Source: Adineta ricciae (lineage: Eukaryota; Rotifera; Eurotatoria; Adinetida; Adinetidae). Taken from it: DNA of 64,000 nucleotides. The notes beneath the pieces are model-generated. The model was not told the origin of the DNA. It saw only the letters and a program-made list of their open reading frames with translations, and ran no database searches. The stretch lies in assembly GCA_905250025.1 (NCBI GenBank), contig CAJNOJ010000135.1, positions 186,001 to 250,000 on the forward strand. Reading direction: 5' to 3'. Position numbers and translations under genes: made by a program. Positions within the stretch are counted from its first letter, which is position 1. Each line of letters begins with the position of its first letter. Positions 52,358 to 62,727 of this stretch are shown piece by piece.

Positions 52358-53697
52358 ATGGTCGACAACACCGCGTCGTCCGAACAGACAGTCCGCGATT
52401 GTGAAGCTTATATTGCTAAACATGATATTCAAAACTTATTACGTGATTGTATTGTTCAATTATGTTTAAAAAAGCCAGCTAATCCAATACAATTTCTGTC
52501 TAATTATTTCGATAAACTTGATAGTCAAACATCGGCAGCGTCAACAAGCAAAAAGCCCAATATGCGTCAACAACAAAGTGCATCACCAATCGAATCAACA
52601 ACTAAACAACAATCAACAAATGGTAGCACAGTCGGTGAAAACGATGATTTAGGCGATTTAAATGAACCCACAGGAGGAAATGCAAGTAGTCATCCCAACC
52701 AATCAACAAGCAATGTCAGTGTTAAAACACGTGAACGTCGCGGTGCAGTTTCTGCTGAACCTTACAAGGAAGAAGATGCAACATCGTATGTGAAAACCGT
52801 CATCCCAAAAGATTATGCAACCATGCAAGCATTGAGCAAAGCAATTCAATCGAATTTATTATTTTCACACTTGGATGATAGTGAAAAATCGGATATATTC
52901 GACGCCATGCAACCTTTTAATTATAAAGCAGAGGAAACGATCATTCAGCAAGGTGAAGAAGGAGACTTTTTTTATATTATTGATCAAGGCGAAGTCGAAG
53001 TTTATGTTAATAATAAATGTGTCACAGCGATCTCAGATGGAGGAAGTTTTGGTGAATTAGCTTTGATCTACGGAACACCACGTGCAGCAACAATTAAAGC
53101 AAAAACTGATTGTAAACTATGGGCGATCGATCGAAAAGTAAATGAAGAACATTTTCGGCAGATGACAAATAAAATTCATCTCATTTTTAGACTTACCGAC
53201 GTATTTTAATGGGTTCAACAATTAAGAAACGCAAAATGTACGAAGAATTCTTATCCAAAGTTAAAATCCTTCAAGAACTCGATCAATGGGAACGTTTAAC
53301 TGTCGCTGATGCTCTTGAACCTGTACAATTCAATGATGGTGATAATATCGTTGTACAAGGTGAAAAAGGCAATGATTTCTTTATCATCGCCGAAGGTAAA
53401 AACACGAAAATATTCTCGATTGACTCAAATTGCTTTAATGTAGGAACGGCCGTTGTTTATCAAAAACCATCGGATGATGAACCAGCTGTTGAAGTATCGA
53501 AATTAGGTCCATCTGATTACTTTGGTGAAATCGCTCTACTATTTGATCGTCCACGTGCTGCCACTGTCAAAGCCAAAGGTCCATTGAAATGTGTGAAGAT
53601 GGACCGTGGCCGATTCGAACGTGTCCTTGGACCGATTTCCGATATTCTTAAACGAAATGTTGCTCAATACAATTCGTTTATCAATTTGGCTGTCTAA
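52358..53697 (+). CDS. PRKAR1A: cAMP-dependent protein kinase type I regulatory subunit
   Basis: The protein inhibits the PKA catalytic subunit until cAMP binds. ATG at 52358 begins [10 protein letters not shown]. Residues about 14-52 are the dimerisation/docking domain ([21 protein letters not shown]). The pseudosubstrate inhibitor site RRGAVSAE (127-134) has Ala where substrates have an upstream residue before Ser-type sites, as in type I subunits. Two cyclic-nucleotide-binding domains follow with intact phosphate-binding cassettes: [19 protein letters not shown] and [19 protein letters not shown]. Introns are 53137-53189 and 53396-53443. They rejoin as [20 protein letters not shown] and EGTAVVYQK. 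The stop is TAA 53695-53697. The Ser/Gln/Asn-rich linker before the inhibitor site is about 30 residues longer than in the mammalian protein. The gene symbol marks the family; alpha versus beta cannot be assigned. Confidence 0.96.
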
Positions 53698-54077
53698 AGA
53701 CACAACTGAAACAACGAACAATACTGAAATATAAATAAATTTGTCTCTTTAGAGTGGAGCGAAAAGTAAAAAAAAAAGGCAAACATAGAAGAGTCTCTTT
53801 CTTTCCGTGGTTCACTTTTCTTCTTTTCTTTTCATTTTCATTTCGTTGTCAATCGTTCGTTTATATTTCATTTCTCGAAAACCAAACATTACAAAACTTA
53901 ACAAGAACATTTGCATGTCCTTTGTCTCTTTCACGTGCCGTTTTATTTCTCTCTCTCTCTCTTTCGTTTTTTTTGTCATTTTCAAAAGAAAAAAATTTCT
54001 TCAAATATATTTGCGTATTACTCGATGTTTGCTTCTTCGTTTTTTCTTCTTCTTCTTTCATTTCTCAATCTGTTTAG
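53698..54077. other. Intergenic between PKA-R and secreted-protein gene
   Basis: About 380 bp on the same strand as both genes. It is T/C-rich towards its end and finishes in a long polypyrimidine tract plus TTTAG that abuts the next ATG, like a splice acceptor (cis or trans). Confidence 0.5.
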
Positions 54078-54458
54078 ATGATTCTTCGAGTGATTTTTCT
54101 CCTAGTCATGATTATATTCATTGATATGACAAATTCGACAATGAATAATAAAAAATCTTCGTCTTTATCTTTCACACGTCGACGGCAATTAGATGAAAAC
54201 TTTCGTCGGATAAATCGGCAATGTGAACAAAAAGTAATATGTCAAAAACATCTTCCAAGCACTTCGGCACTTACAGATTCTTCAGTTCAACAACATCAAA
54301 AAGAATTAGCTGAAATTGACATGATTAATTGTGTACGTCAATGTATATCTTATTCATGTTATCGACAAATTTATGAAAAAGATCCATTGGAACGTGGAGA
54401 AATTGATGTACGAGCGAATCATTTCAAAACATGTTGGACGAAACAACAAAAAATCTAA
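54078..54458 (+). CDS. Small secreted protein with conserved-looking Cys motif
   Basis: A 126-codon single-exon frame. Residues 1-20 form a signal peptide (MILRVIFLLVMIIFI core), followed by a Ser/Lys/Arg-rich stretch. The mature part has cysteines in CEQKVIC, CVRQCISYSC and TCW. The central sequence is YEKDPLERGEIDVRANHFKT. The even pattern of Cys residues suggests disulfides and secretion. The DPLExGEIDVR segment looks conserved rather than random, and I believe similar small secreted proteins occur in other invertebrates, but I cannot name the family. The ATG lies directly after a strong acceptor-like TTTAG. The gene follows the PKA-R gene on the same strand, 380 bp downstream. A secreted peptide precursor is possible. 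Confidence 0.68.
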   Translation: MILRVIFLLVMIIFIDMTNSTMNNKKSSSLSFTRRRQLDENFRRINRQCEQKVICQKHLPSTSALTDSSVQQHQKELAEIDMINCVRQCISYSCYRQIYEKDPLERGEIDVRANHFKTCWTKQQKI

Positions 54459-57400
54459 AGAAAAATTCATTTGTTTATATTTCCAATGCATTATCAAATC
54501 AAAGAGAATCTCCGCATCAATGATATTTGTTGTATTATATTTGTAAATTGTTTTTCAGGCAAATAAATTTGTTATTCTTGTTCATCCTTTTGTGAACTCA
54601 TTCACAAATGTAACACAAGGAGTAAAACGTATTTTTCAAGGGTTTATTCATTTCCTACTCGTACCAAGAGATTTCCTATTTAAACAGATTGCATTGTTGT
54701 TTATATGTAGAATGTCGATGAAAATAATATCTTGGAATTGTCATTAAAGTGATTTTATTGATTAATAGTGACAAGAAGACAACAGTTGTGAATCAAAACC
54801 GTTTGTTTTCGATCAATAGAAAGCTTATTCACTATATCGAGTTAGATTTTTTTTCTACTTGTATTTTGTGTGTGTAACATTTACGAAAGAAATGAATGAG
54901 AATGTCAAAAGGTAAGTGAATATAAATAACAATTAAATCGATCAGGTATCTTTGATAAAATGATCATGTACTTTGTGATTCATTTCGTTGCAAATTTCCT
55001 TCTAAACTAGCGAAGAATTCAATTTTTTCGTCAGTTTGTTTTAACCCTCGAGCATATTTCGTCTGCAATGACATGATTCGAACAATTTCCTCATATATTT
55101 CATTTCTCCACATCATCAATACTTTCGATTTGATATCTTTACTTGTAAAAGTTTATTTATGACATGAAACAGGATTTCTCAATAATTGACAGTAATTGAA
55201 ATAACGATTATCATTGCATTGGTTAACTGATTTGTAGATAAAGATAAACATAAGAAAGACTTTTGATAAAATAAAGAGATGAAGAGTCGTTTGCTCTTAA
55301 AGTCATTTTCAAGTCGAATTTTGCCTCTATTTACAATTGAAACACTACCAACTATTGGGCAAATAATCAACTTTTTCTTCTGGAAATTGATCCATCCCGT
55401 TAATTCAGTATTCAAAATCTGGATTCATCTATGTACACATAACCATGTGCATAGTAAAAGCCACATTGTATATTCGATATATGAATGTTGACAGTTGTTC
55501 TTTTAATAATAAAGACAAATTATCTGATTGATTAAGATCAATAAAATGATTGAATGTTTCTACTAATCGTATCACAAAAGAATAAATCCATATCTTCACA
55601 AAGACTGATGATATCTACAATTAATGTTGTACCAGTCAGAATATCGAATCCTTTGTTCATTATTTTACTTAACTATTAAAATATTTAGATAAATTAAATA
55701 GAATAATGATTTATGTCGAATTCGCTGGTTGTATCGATAACAAATGTTACGTTATGATTTTTCAATCCTTTTTGCTAATTTAAATATTGGAATGACATGA
55801 TAAGCAAATATTGAAGACACAAATATGAGAATTCAGATCGATGTTCTTATAAACAACCATCTTTGTAATCAACAGAAGTCAAAATACAGAAAAAGTCTCA
55901 ATGTTTATAACTAGGTGAATTTTATCATTGTTTCATTTTGAGGAGATTTGTAACTTTCATGAAATTTTAAACACGAAATTGATGAGTTTCTAATGATAAC
56001 CTTTATTTTAATTGAAATGGAAAAGTTTTACAACAAAAGTACTGTAAGAACAAGAGATTTTTAAAATTAATATGAATGATTTCACTATGGAAATGTAAAT
56101 AATATATTTATCTATGGTACAAACCAAACAACTGATGATCTTGAAAAGATTCGACTGTTCGATTCGTTAATTTTTTCGATCTTCTTATTTCTCAGTCAAA
56201 GATTTCTCTCAATCACATAATTTTCAAGTATTTCAAATTGTCATTATAATAAATAAAATCAACCATTTTTCTCTTCAATATTATCCGAATCCATTCAATT
56301 CGATTATTACCGTACTTTATCGATGTTAACAATCGACTGTAATTCAGACAAGATCCTTTTCATACATATCTTAATCAAAAATCGATATTTTATCACAAAA
56401 TTCTTCAATTAACATGCAATTATAACTTTCAATAAAGAACCTCAAAGCCATTCAAATCTAAGCTCAATCATTCCCCTTTTTTTCAGACATACAAAATGAG
56501 CTTTTATTTCTTGTAAGGTATGTCAAATAAGTCATTTATATCACGACCTTGACATGATGTTATTTGTATTCTAAAAGTCTTTGTTTGACATTTTCCTTCA
56601 GACCGTATCATAACACGTCTAATGATATATTTTCCTAGTAAATTAATCATTATTGCAAAGACCAGATCTATTTTTTGTATGAAACTGAATTTGTTCTGAC
56701 GTTGACCTAACTCTGACTCTCTTGAAAATAATCTTTCCGGTCGTAACTACGCAGCTGGAATCGAATAAAAGATAATTATTATCTTTGAAAGCTCATCCAT
56801 TGTGCCCGAGTAAGTCGCGACTTTGTCGACAGTCGTTTCCGGATTATCCATAAAACTTAATTTTATTCAGTAAACACACGTAGAAGAAAGTTATAAACAA
56901 TTCATTGATTAATCATCGAAAGTCGCTTGATAACGTCGTTCAATTGCCCGGTAACGACGAGAAAAGATCTGATATGGCAATTTCTGAACAAGTATGTATA
57001 CTTTATTTCATCTCTTGTTGCAATGACCGTTCGATTGATCTAAATATAGTTAATGTTTGTGAGGAGAAAGAAGGAAAATGTTCATGTTGTCTATATATTA
57101 GTAGATGGCATTCGGTACGAAGAATGTTAGTGTGTTGGCAATTCTGAAACGACTCTTGAAGATGAAATTTGGAAGCTTTTTTGAATGGAAGAGTTCCAAT
57201 CATATTTCTTTTGATTCTTGGTTTAATAAGATTAAAACAATGGAGAAAAATTGAAAGAAGACATCATTGAGGAATCAGTACTGATAAACAATGATCACAA
57301 AGTCTTTTCTTAATTTGAGTGATTACGAGAAAATCTTTGGTACTGCGGAAGTTTCGCCTTCATTAAACACAAGTTGATCAAGACATGCGTTCGTTTTGAT

Positions 57401-57621
57401 TTGATCATATCGATGTTTTCTCAGTCCAATTGTTTAAAACAAAACGAATATGCTTATTTTAATCTCAAACTTTCTCGAAATATTGATAAACGTTTCGATC
57501 AAATGCCAACGCCCGAGTAGATCTGAATCAGACTAACATATGGTACCTGAAAAGCCTCAAGATATCTAATCAACATTACCTTGGATAATCCTTAGCTACC
57601 ATATGAAATTATCACTAAATA
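54459..57621. other. Gene-poor AT-rich region
   Basis: About 3.2 kb with no supported gene. Short frames (for example 55279-55491, 56905-57147 and 55179-55415 on the minus strand) carry no motif. From about 54560 onward base composition is strongly AT-rich. Sequence near 56890-56990 ends in a donor-like GTATGT and could be an isolated exon, but no partner is convincing. Confidence 0.35.
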
Positions 57622-57828
57622 TTGTTTCAAAGGTCGTCAAGTTTCGGCAAATCATTTTCAGATACTCGAATAATTAAAAGAAGTCAATCAATTAATGGAT
57701 GTGCATTCTATACCATAAAACGTCAGTCGAAAGATGTAACAAAACTAAATATACAAAATTCCTTTATTCGAAGCAAGAGTCGTGCAGCATCTAGGCTGTC
57801 TTGTAGACAATATTTATCAACTAATTGA
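57622..57828 (+). CDS. Possible short exon or gene, Ser/Arg-rich, unrecognised
   Basis: A 68-codon frame starting MFQRSSSFGKSFSDTRIIKR and ending QYLSTN is Ser/Arg/Lys-rich, as in phosphorylated basic linkers. It ends just before the inverted-repeat element at 57847. No domain is recognised. It may be the last exon of a gene whose upstream parts lie in the AT-rich region, or chance. I keep it only as a low-confidence candidate. Confidence 0.2.
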   Translation: MFQRSSSFGKSFSDTRIIKRSQSINGCAFYTIKRQSKDVTKLNIQNSFIRSKSRAASRLSCRQYLSTN

Positions 57829-57846
57829 ATATAGAATTGTTCTAAT

Positions 57847-58366
57847 GTATATGTCGTAGGCCAATGTAAGATTCAGGCCAATCCAGGATTGGCCTAGGCT
57901 ATTCTCAGATCCTGGTTTGGCCTAGTCTAAATTAGGATTAACTCAAAATCTTGGATTAAAGTTCGTTTTTGAACCCTATGATATTTTCCGATTTTCTTTT
58001 CACTATTCGAATGCTGTAGCTAAGTAGATATATTTTCGATGTATACTATCGATTCCGACACAAAATTGTTTAGTTAAAAAGTTATCGGCAGTTTTCTGCA
58101 GAACTTGTACGTTCAGAAGTCAACGCTTATAACATCTTCCGTGCACCTCACAGTGATAAGAAACTCGCTGATATAGATAATGGTAGTATATCATGAAACC
58201 TTAAAACTATTTGATGTGTAATCTGCCATTGACTTCAGGCAAAAAAATGAGTTTTGATCCAAAATTTTAAGTTCATCCTATTTTAAACCAGGCCAAACCA
58301 GGATCTGAGAATAGCCTAGGCCAATCCTGGATTGGCCTGAATCTTACATTGGCCTACGACATATAC
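57847..58366. mobile_element. 520-bp MITE-like element with long terminal inverted repeats
   Basis: The ends GTATATGTCGTAGGCCAATG (from 57847) and its reverse complement (ending 58366) form terminal inverted repeats. The outer 77 bp are identical by eye, and similarity with scattered mismatches extends to about 125 bp. Each arm contains a perfect interrupted palindrome, GGCCAATCC A GGATTGGCC. The interior (about 57980-58240) is AT-rich and has no transposase frame. Flanking octamers GTTCTAAT (57839-57846) and GCTCCAAC (58367-58374) match at 5 of 8 positions and differ only by T/C transitions, a possible decayed target-site duplication. Fits a non-autonomous DNA transposon; the superfamily is not assignable. 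Confidence 0.8.
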
Positions 58367-58957
58367 GCTCCAACACTGCAGACAGCATGATGTCTAGTAG
58401 AATATCTGCGATATCTAGTATAATAGTCAAATAAAATGAAGTGTTTACATTGTTTGAAAGGATGAATAATCTCAGAAAAATGAGGATCGTACTCTCAAGT
58501 CAAATCAACAAAGATCAGGCAGATGATTCAGAGTTTATTCATGGACTCCCCTGACTGTCATGATAGACAGAACAGTTTTCGATCTATTATATGCTTGACG
58601 AAACCAAAAGTTCTGAATTTTTTTCCTTATCGAAGGCTATACTTAAAGAGAATGATCATCTCTCCGAAAAAAACATTCATATAAACGGAGATGTTTTAAA
58701 TAACAAGTAACACTCATCCTTTGGATTCGCTGACCCTTTTCTGAAAGACTTTTCCGAATGCTGAATACATTCAGAGACTTCGAAAGAGAAAAAAACGCAC
58801 TGCGATTGCTACTAGTGCTCAACTCAATCATGGCAGTATGTCACACACTAGAGTGAATAGGATGCAAAAGTCTTTTTAGGAATCAGACCGATTAGCCATT
58901 TGTCAGTGAATAATTCTCCAGCACTAACTATGTTGACTGAAAAATTCATCGCTCATC

Positions 58958-58989
58958 GGCTAGTCAGACGGCCACTCACGGCCAACCAT
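58958..58989. repeat. Degenerate GC-rich foldback motif (partly deleted)
   Basis: GGCTAGTCAGACGGCCACTC then ACGGCCAACC. It corresponds in position to the motif at 62395-62446 but lacks the CCTCCCTCCGG centre. Confidence 0.5.
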
Positions 58990-59248
58990 TGACCTTTGTC
59001 ATCTGTTTTTCTAATTTCACATCACGCGCATGGAAATTTTCACAAATGCTTTACTAAGTCACTCATAGATGGACGATATACAGTAAACTACTTGAAAAGT
59101 TTGAACATTCGCCTGTGTCTTCCAGTGGTAACCGATTCTTTTCTCTCTTGTCAACAAAATGGTACCTTGTCGAATATTTTCATTGAGGAATATTCATTCG
59201 ACAAAATTCGTTTCAAAATTTTCGGAAGCCTGGGAATAGCATTTAAAC

Positions 59249-59302
59249 GCCTAGTCGTTCGTCGACCTCCCTCCGGTCGGTCACTAACGGCTAGCCGTTG
59301 CC
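59249..59302. repeat. GC-rich foldback motif
   Basis: Outer arms CTAGTCGTT and AACGGCTAG are an imperfect inverted repeat, and inner GACC and GGTC flank a TCCCTCC loop. It is much more GC-rich than its surroundings. Confidence 0.65.
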
Positions 59303-60428
59303 ATGCTGTCTTTGTTATTCCTTTCGCCTTTGATTAACTTTCAAACTGAATGATTGAACTTTCTTTTACTGTCGTTTCGACAGTCACGATCTTCTATTCA
59401 TTCGACTACCAAAAGAAACTAGATAAGAAAGTCTTATTGTATGATTTGCTTCGAAACGAATATCTTTCATAATGCTGCATGTATTCAGAATACTGTTTGT
59501 ATAGTCCACGCGTCTATAGTTACTAAGATGGAATTCCACCGACGGGTATATCACTTTGCGAACTACTTCTACTAAATTCCCATAAAAAGACATGATGTAT
59601 GTAGCCTACAAAGCAAAGATGATACTAAGCTCATATCACTTTTTCGGATTTCTTCAATTAGAAACATCATTATGTACAATGCATTAGATCTTTTCGTGCA
59701 AATTCTTGAGCTACTATCTTTATATACATGAGGTCCGTGAATAACGTTCAGCTCACCATCTTCTACAAAAGATTTTAGAACAGATAAGGAAAAATATCTC
59801 CTTTGTAAAGAGGAAGGAACAAGCCCATGCTCAGTGAATACGACGAAATTCACCCTCAAATTCGAATTTCCCGACGTCAGAAATCCTTCGGTCTACTCTG
59901 ACGATGGATGTTAATAAGTCGTGACTAGTTAATGAAAAACTAATAATTAATTAATCAACACTAACCTCAGATTCAAGTTCCCCGACCTCGATTACCCTAC
60001 CGGTAATCATTTTCTAACAACTATCGACCAATTTCATTGATTTTAGAAATGCTGATTTCTGATTGGATAGGACGGACAGACTGACAGACAGACAAACTTT
60101 AAGCTTTTGAACACAGCATTTAAACGTTGCATAACCCTTTCTTTCAGAAAAGGGAATATTGACATGTTTATTTTCTTTTGTGAAGTAAAAAATTATCTTT
60201 CATTCTGTCAAAGTATACGAAGCTATCGAAAATACAACTGAAAAATGGTCTTCACGATACGAAACAATTCTAAAAAGACCTTCCCAAATTTTTCACTCCC
60301 GCCTGATATCTTTCCCGCTGATCCATTCACATATCTTCGATTACTGTAGAACTAATTCAGCGGGCGAAGCTCATTCACAAATCCAAAACGTCTAGAAACA
60401 GGGTTTCGTCCAAAGCAACATGCAAAAT
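59303..60428. other. Unassigned region 3' of ART-TPR gene
   Basis: Two minus-strand frames (59384-59593 and 59572-59859) overlap and might be pieces of one decayed gene. Neither has a recognisable motif. A CAGA-type microsatellite lies near 60075-60100. Nothing else can be supported. Confidence 0.35.
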
Positions 60429-62207
60429 TTATAGTTTCTGTTTCACTCTTTCCAGGTTTCTTTTAATCAATTGAAGGTGAGGATGTGTCGATGGCAACAC
60501 TGCTTGAGCGATTTGAACCGCATTTGTGTAAAATAATAAAGCAGTCCGTTGATCACCCATGTGAGAATACGCATTACCGATGTTGTTGTAGGATGTAGCC
60601 ACATCTGGATGATTGGGAGGAAGTGATTGTTCTCGTATTTTGAGAGCTTGTTCATATGGTGAAAGTGCCTTGGGATAATCACCCATGTCAGAATACACTG
60701 CACCGATGTTGTTGTAGGATCCAGCCACATCTGGATGATTGGGAGGAAGTGATTGTTCTCGTATTTTGAGAGCTTGTTCATATGATGAAAGTGCCTTGGG
60801 ATAATCACCCATGTCAGAATACACTGCACCGATGTTGTTGTAGGATGTAGCCACATCTGGATGATTGGGAGGAAGTGATTGTTCTCGTATTTTGAGAGCT
60901 TGTTCATATGATGAAAGTGCTTTGGGATAATCACCCATGTCAGAATACGCATTACCGATGTTGTTGTAGGATGCAGCCACATGAGGATGATTGGGAGGAA
61001 GTGATTGTAGTTGAATTTTGAGAGCTTGTTCATATGGTGAAAGTGCCTTGGGATAATCACCCATGTTGTAATACGCATTACCGATGTTGTTGTAGGATGT
61101 AGCCACATCTGGATGATTGGGAGGAAGTGATTGTTCTCGTATTTTGAGAGCTTGTTCATATGATGAAAGTGCCTTGGGATAATCACCCATGGCAGAATAC
61201 GCTGCACCGATGTTGTTGTAGGATGTAGCCACATCTGGATGATTGGGAGAAGATGACATCAAGCGAAGTTCAAGAAATTTTCGAAAAAGTGTTATTGCCT
61301 CCTCGTATTGTCCTTTGTGATATTTAATGTTACCCAGGGAATTATAGACATGGCTTGCAGAGTCTGCAGAAGGCGTTTCGTCAATTAGAACTCGACAGAT
61401 TCGTTCAGCAATGTCTGACTGTGCTATGCCAGCGAGTACTAGACTCAGTCGTGACCATCCCTCTGCATTTGGAAAGCTTTCTTTTCGAATCTGTTCAGTA
61501 AGTACCATCAATTCTTCGTCATTGTCACTCGTCAATGACAACGCCACTTCGTACACTTTCTCATTTCCATCCATGGGCTTAACATCCCTTATGCGAAAGA
61601 TACTGTGCATCGAAAACAGTACCTCTTCTTCTTCGGGAAACTGACTGATGTGACGAACCGAAGCGAATGACGTTGTTGATTGCTTTGTATCAATTGTGAT
61701 CACAAATAGAACACTTATCACATCACTGTTCTTTGGATTCCCTGGAGTAAAAATAAGAGAAATGTTGCGATTCTCACTGGTAGACAGGAAATTATTGAAC
61801 GACATCAGCCCACCTTTCGTTGCCATCAATTTATCAAAGTCTTTCTTCATTAAACCTTGACCACGGTAAACTGGAAAGCATTTAGCAGTAGGTGATGCAT
61901 CACCAAACTGTTTTTTGTGCAATTCTTCAATATGTCGATGAAGGTCACTGATGAAAAAGCCCATCAATGTGATCACTTCACCATCCATCACTCGTAATGC
62001 ACGATTCAGCATACCGTATAAAAATCTTTGTGTTGTATACCACCAAATAGGTGTGTGCTGATGATATTCGTCTTCCAGTTCTTTCACTTTCTTTCGATCG
62101 ACTTCAGTATCAACGAAATTATCACAACAGTACTCCACGAATTGTTTGATGTGTTTATGCTTAAATTGAATTGTTAAAAGTATTTCCTTGATGATCTTTG
62201 TGTACAT
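60429..62207 (-). CDS. ADP-ribosyltransferase fused to kinesin-light-chain-type TPRs (5' end probably truncated)
   Basis: The 592-codon frame has an N-terminal arginine-type mono-ADP-ribosyltransferase (ART) domain. The R-S-ExE triad is visible: Arg115 in FPVYRGQGL, the STS motif at 142-144 in NNFLSTSENR, and Glu193-Glu195 in FPEEEEVLF. An ART of this class transfers ADP-ribose from NAD+ to protein side chains. Residues from about 285 to 570 form seven TPRs of 42 residues. The middle ones are nearly identical (NHPDVATSYNNIGAAYSAMG then DYPKALSSYEQALKIREQSL). Such ART-TPR fusions are known to me from rotifer gene families. There is no signal peptide. Reading upstream of the first Met stays open (RLDRLEPSF) to the ambiguous base at 62237, where a repeat begins, so N-terminal coding sequence is probably missing. 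No intron is visible. Confidence 0.85.
   Translation of the reverse strand: MYTKIIKEILLTIQFKHKHIKQFVEYCCDNFVDTEVDRKKVKELEDEYHQHTPIWWYTTQRFLYGMLNRALRVMDGEVITLMGFFISDLHRHIEELHKKQFGDASPTAKCFPVYRGQGLMKKDFDKLMATKGGLMSFNNFLSTSENRNISLIFTPGNPKNSDVISVLFVITIDTKQSTTSFASVRHISQFPEEEEVLFSMHSIFRIRDVKPMDGNEKVYEVALSLTSDNDEELMVLTEQIRKESFPNAEGWSRLSLVLAGIAQSDIAERICRVLIDETPSADSASHVYNSLGNIKYHKGQYEEAITLFRKFLELRLMSSSPNHPDVATSYNNIGAAYSAMGDYPKALSSYEQALKIREQSLPPNHPDVATSYNNIGNAYYNMGDYPKALSPYEQALKIQLQSLPPNHPHVAASYNNIGNAYSDMGDYPKALSSYEQALKIREQSLPPNHPDVATSYNNIGAVYSDMGDYPKALSSYEQALKIREQSLPPNHPDVAGSYNNIGAVYSDMGDYPKALSPYEQALKIREQSLPPNHPDVATSYNNIGNAYSHMGDQRTALLFYTNAVQIAQAVLPSTHPHLQLIKRNLERVKQKL
60535..61240 (-). repeat. 126-bp tandem repeat array encoding TPRs
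   Basis: Five to six tandem 126-bp units within the ART-TPR gene encode 42-residue TPRs. Adjacent units differ at only a few bases each, for example in the codons after YNNIG. The high identity points to recent expansion or conversion within the gene. Confidence 0.85.
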
Positions 62208-62236
62208 AAATGATGGCTCTAGTCGATCTAATCGTT

Positions 62237-62237
62237 N
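62237..62237. other. Ambiguous base (n) at ART-TPR/repeat junction
   Basis: The only undetermined base that I noticed. It lies exactly between the last base continuous with the ART-TPR frame and the first base of the right-hand direct repeat. Confidence 0.95.
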
Positions 62238-62394
62238 GATTGCTACCAGTCCTCAACTGAACCATGCCACTATGTCACACACTAGAGTGAATAGAAGACA
62301 GAGATTGTTCTTTTTCAGGAACCGAACCGATCAGCCATTTGCCAGTGAGTAATTCTCGGGAAGTAACTGTGTTGACTGAAAACCCCATCCCCCA

Positions 62395-62446
62395 ATGGCT
62401 AGTCGCTCATGAACCTCCCTCCGGTCGGTCAGTCACGACCAGCCAT
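62395..62446. repeat. GC-rich foldback motif
   Basis: Arms ATGGCTAGTCG and CGACCAGCCAT pair with one mismatch. The centre is CCTCCCTCCGGTCGGTC. Confidence 0.7.
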
Positions 62447-62671
62447 TCACCTTTTCATCTGTTGTTCTATTTTCACATTTCTCGCATGAAAATTTTACAC
62501 ATTAGCCTGTCTCTTTTAGCAAAAATTGACTCTTTTCTCTGCTTTCAGCAAAATGATCCATTCTCCAATATTTTCATTGAGGAATATACATTTGCCAAAT
62601 CTTTTTCAAAAATCGTTGAAGCCTGATAAGGCTATTCCAAGTGTACACTTTAAGATTAATCTGGAATTTAA

Positions 62672-62727
62672 ACGCCAAGTCGTTCGTCGGCCTCCCTCCG
62701 GTCGGCCACTCACGGCTAGCCGTTGGC
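62672..62727. repeat. GC-rich foldback motif
   Basis: Contains GTCGTTCGTCGGCC, CTCCCTCCGGTCGGCC and ACGGCTAGCCGTTGGC. It forms the right edge of the direct repeat. Confidence 0.7.

Larger units (their letters stand above)
58804..59302 (+). repeat. Left copy of ~500-bp direct repeat
   Basis: This segment aligns along its length with 62238-62727. Shared blocks include GATTGCTAC at the start, ATGTCACACACTAGAGTGAA, ATATTTTCATTGAGGAATAT and the GC-rich foldback at the end. Similarity is roughly 75-85% with indels. The copy has an internally deleted foldback motif at 58958-58989. No TG...CA ends or coding frame are seen. Confidence 0.75.
62238..62727 (+). repeat. Right copy of ~500-bp direct repeat
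   Basis: Matches 58804-59302 in the same orientation, beginning at GATTGCTACC directly after the ambiguous base and ending at the end of a GC-rich foldback. It contains two foldbacks (62395-62446 and 62672-62727). It sits directly upstream of the ART-TPR gene. Confidence 0.75.

Noticed and set aside
60467-61234. A second 255-codon frame in the TPR array
   Set aside because: It is a shifted frame of the 126-bp tandem repeats (repeating HHMNKLSK-like words). The TPR frame is clearly the real one.
58804-62727. LTR retrotransposon with the two ~500-bp repeats as LTRs
   Set aside because: No TG...CA ends, primer-binding site, gag/pol remnants or clear target duplication, and the enclosed gene is an ART-TPR.
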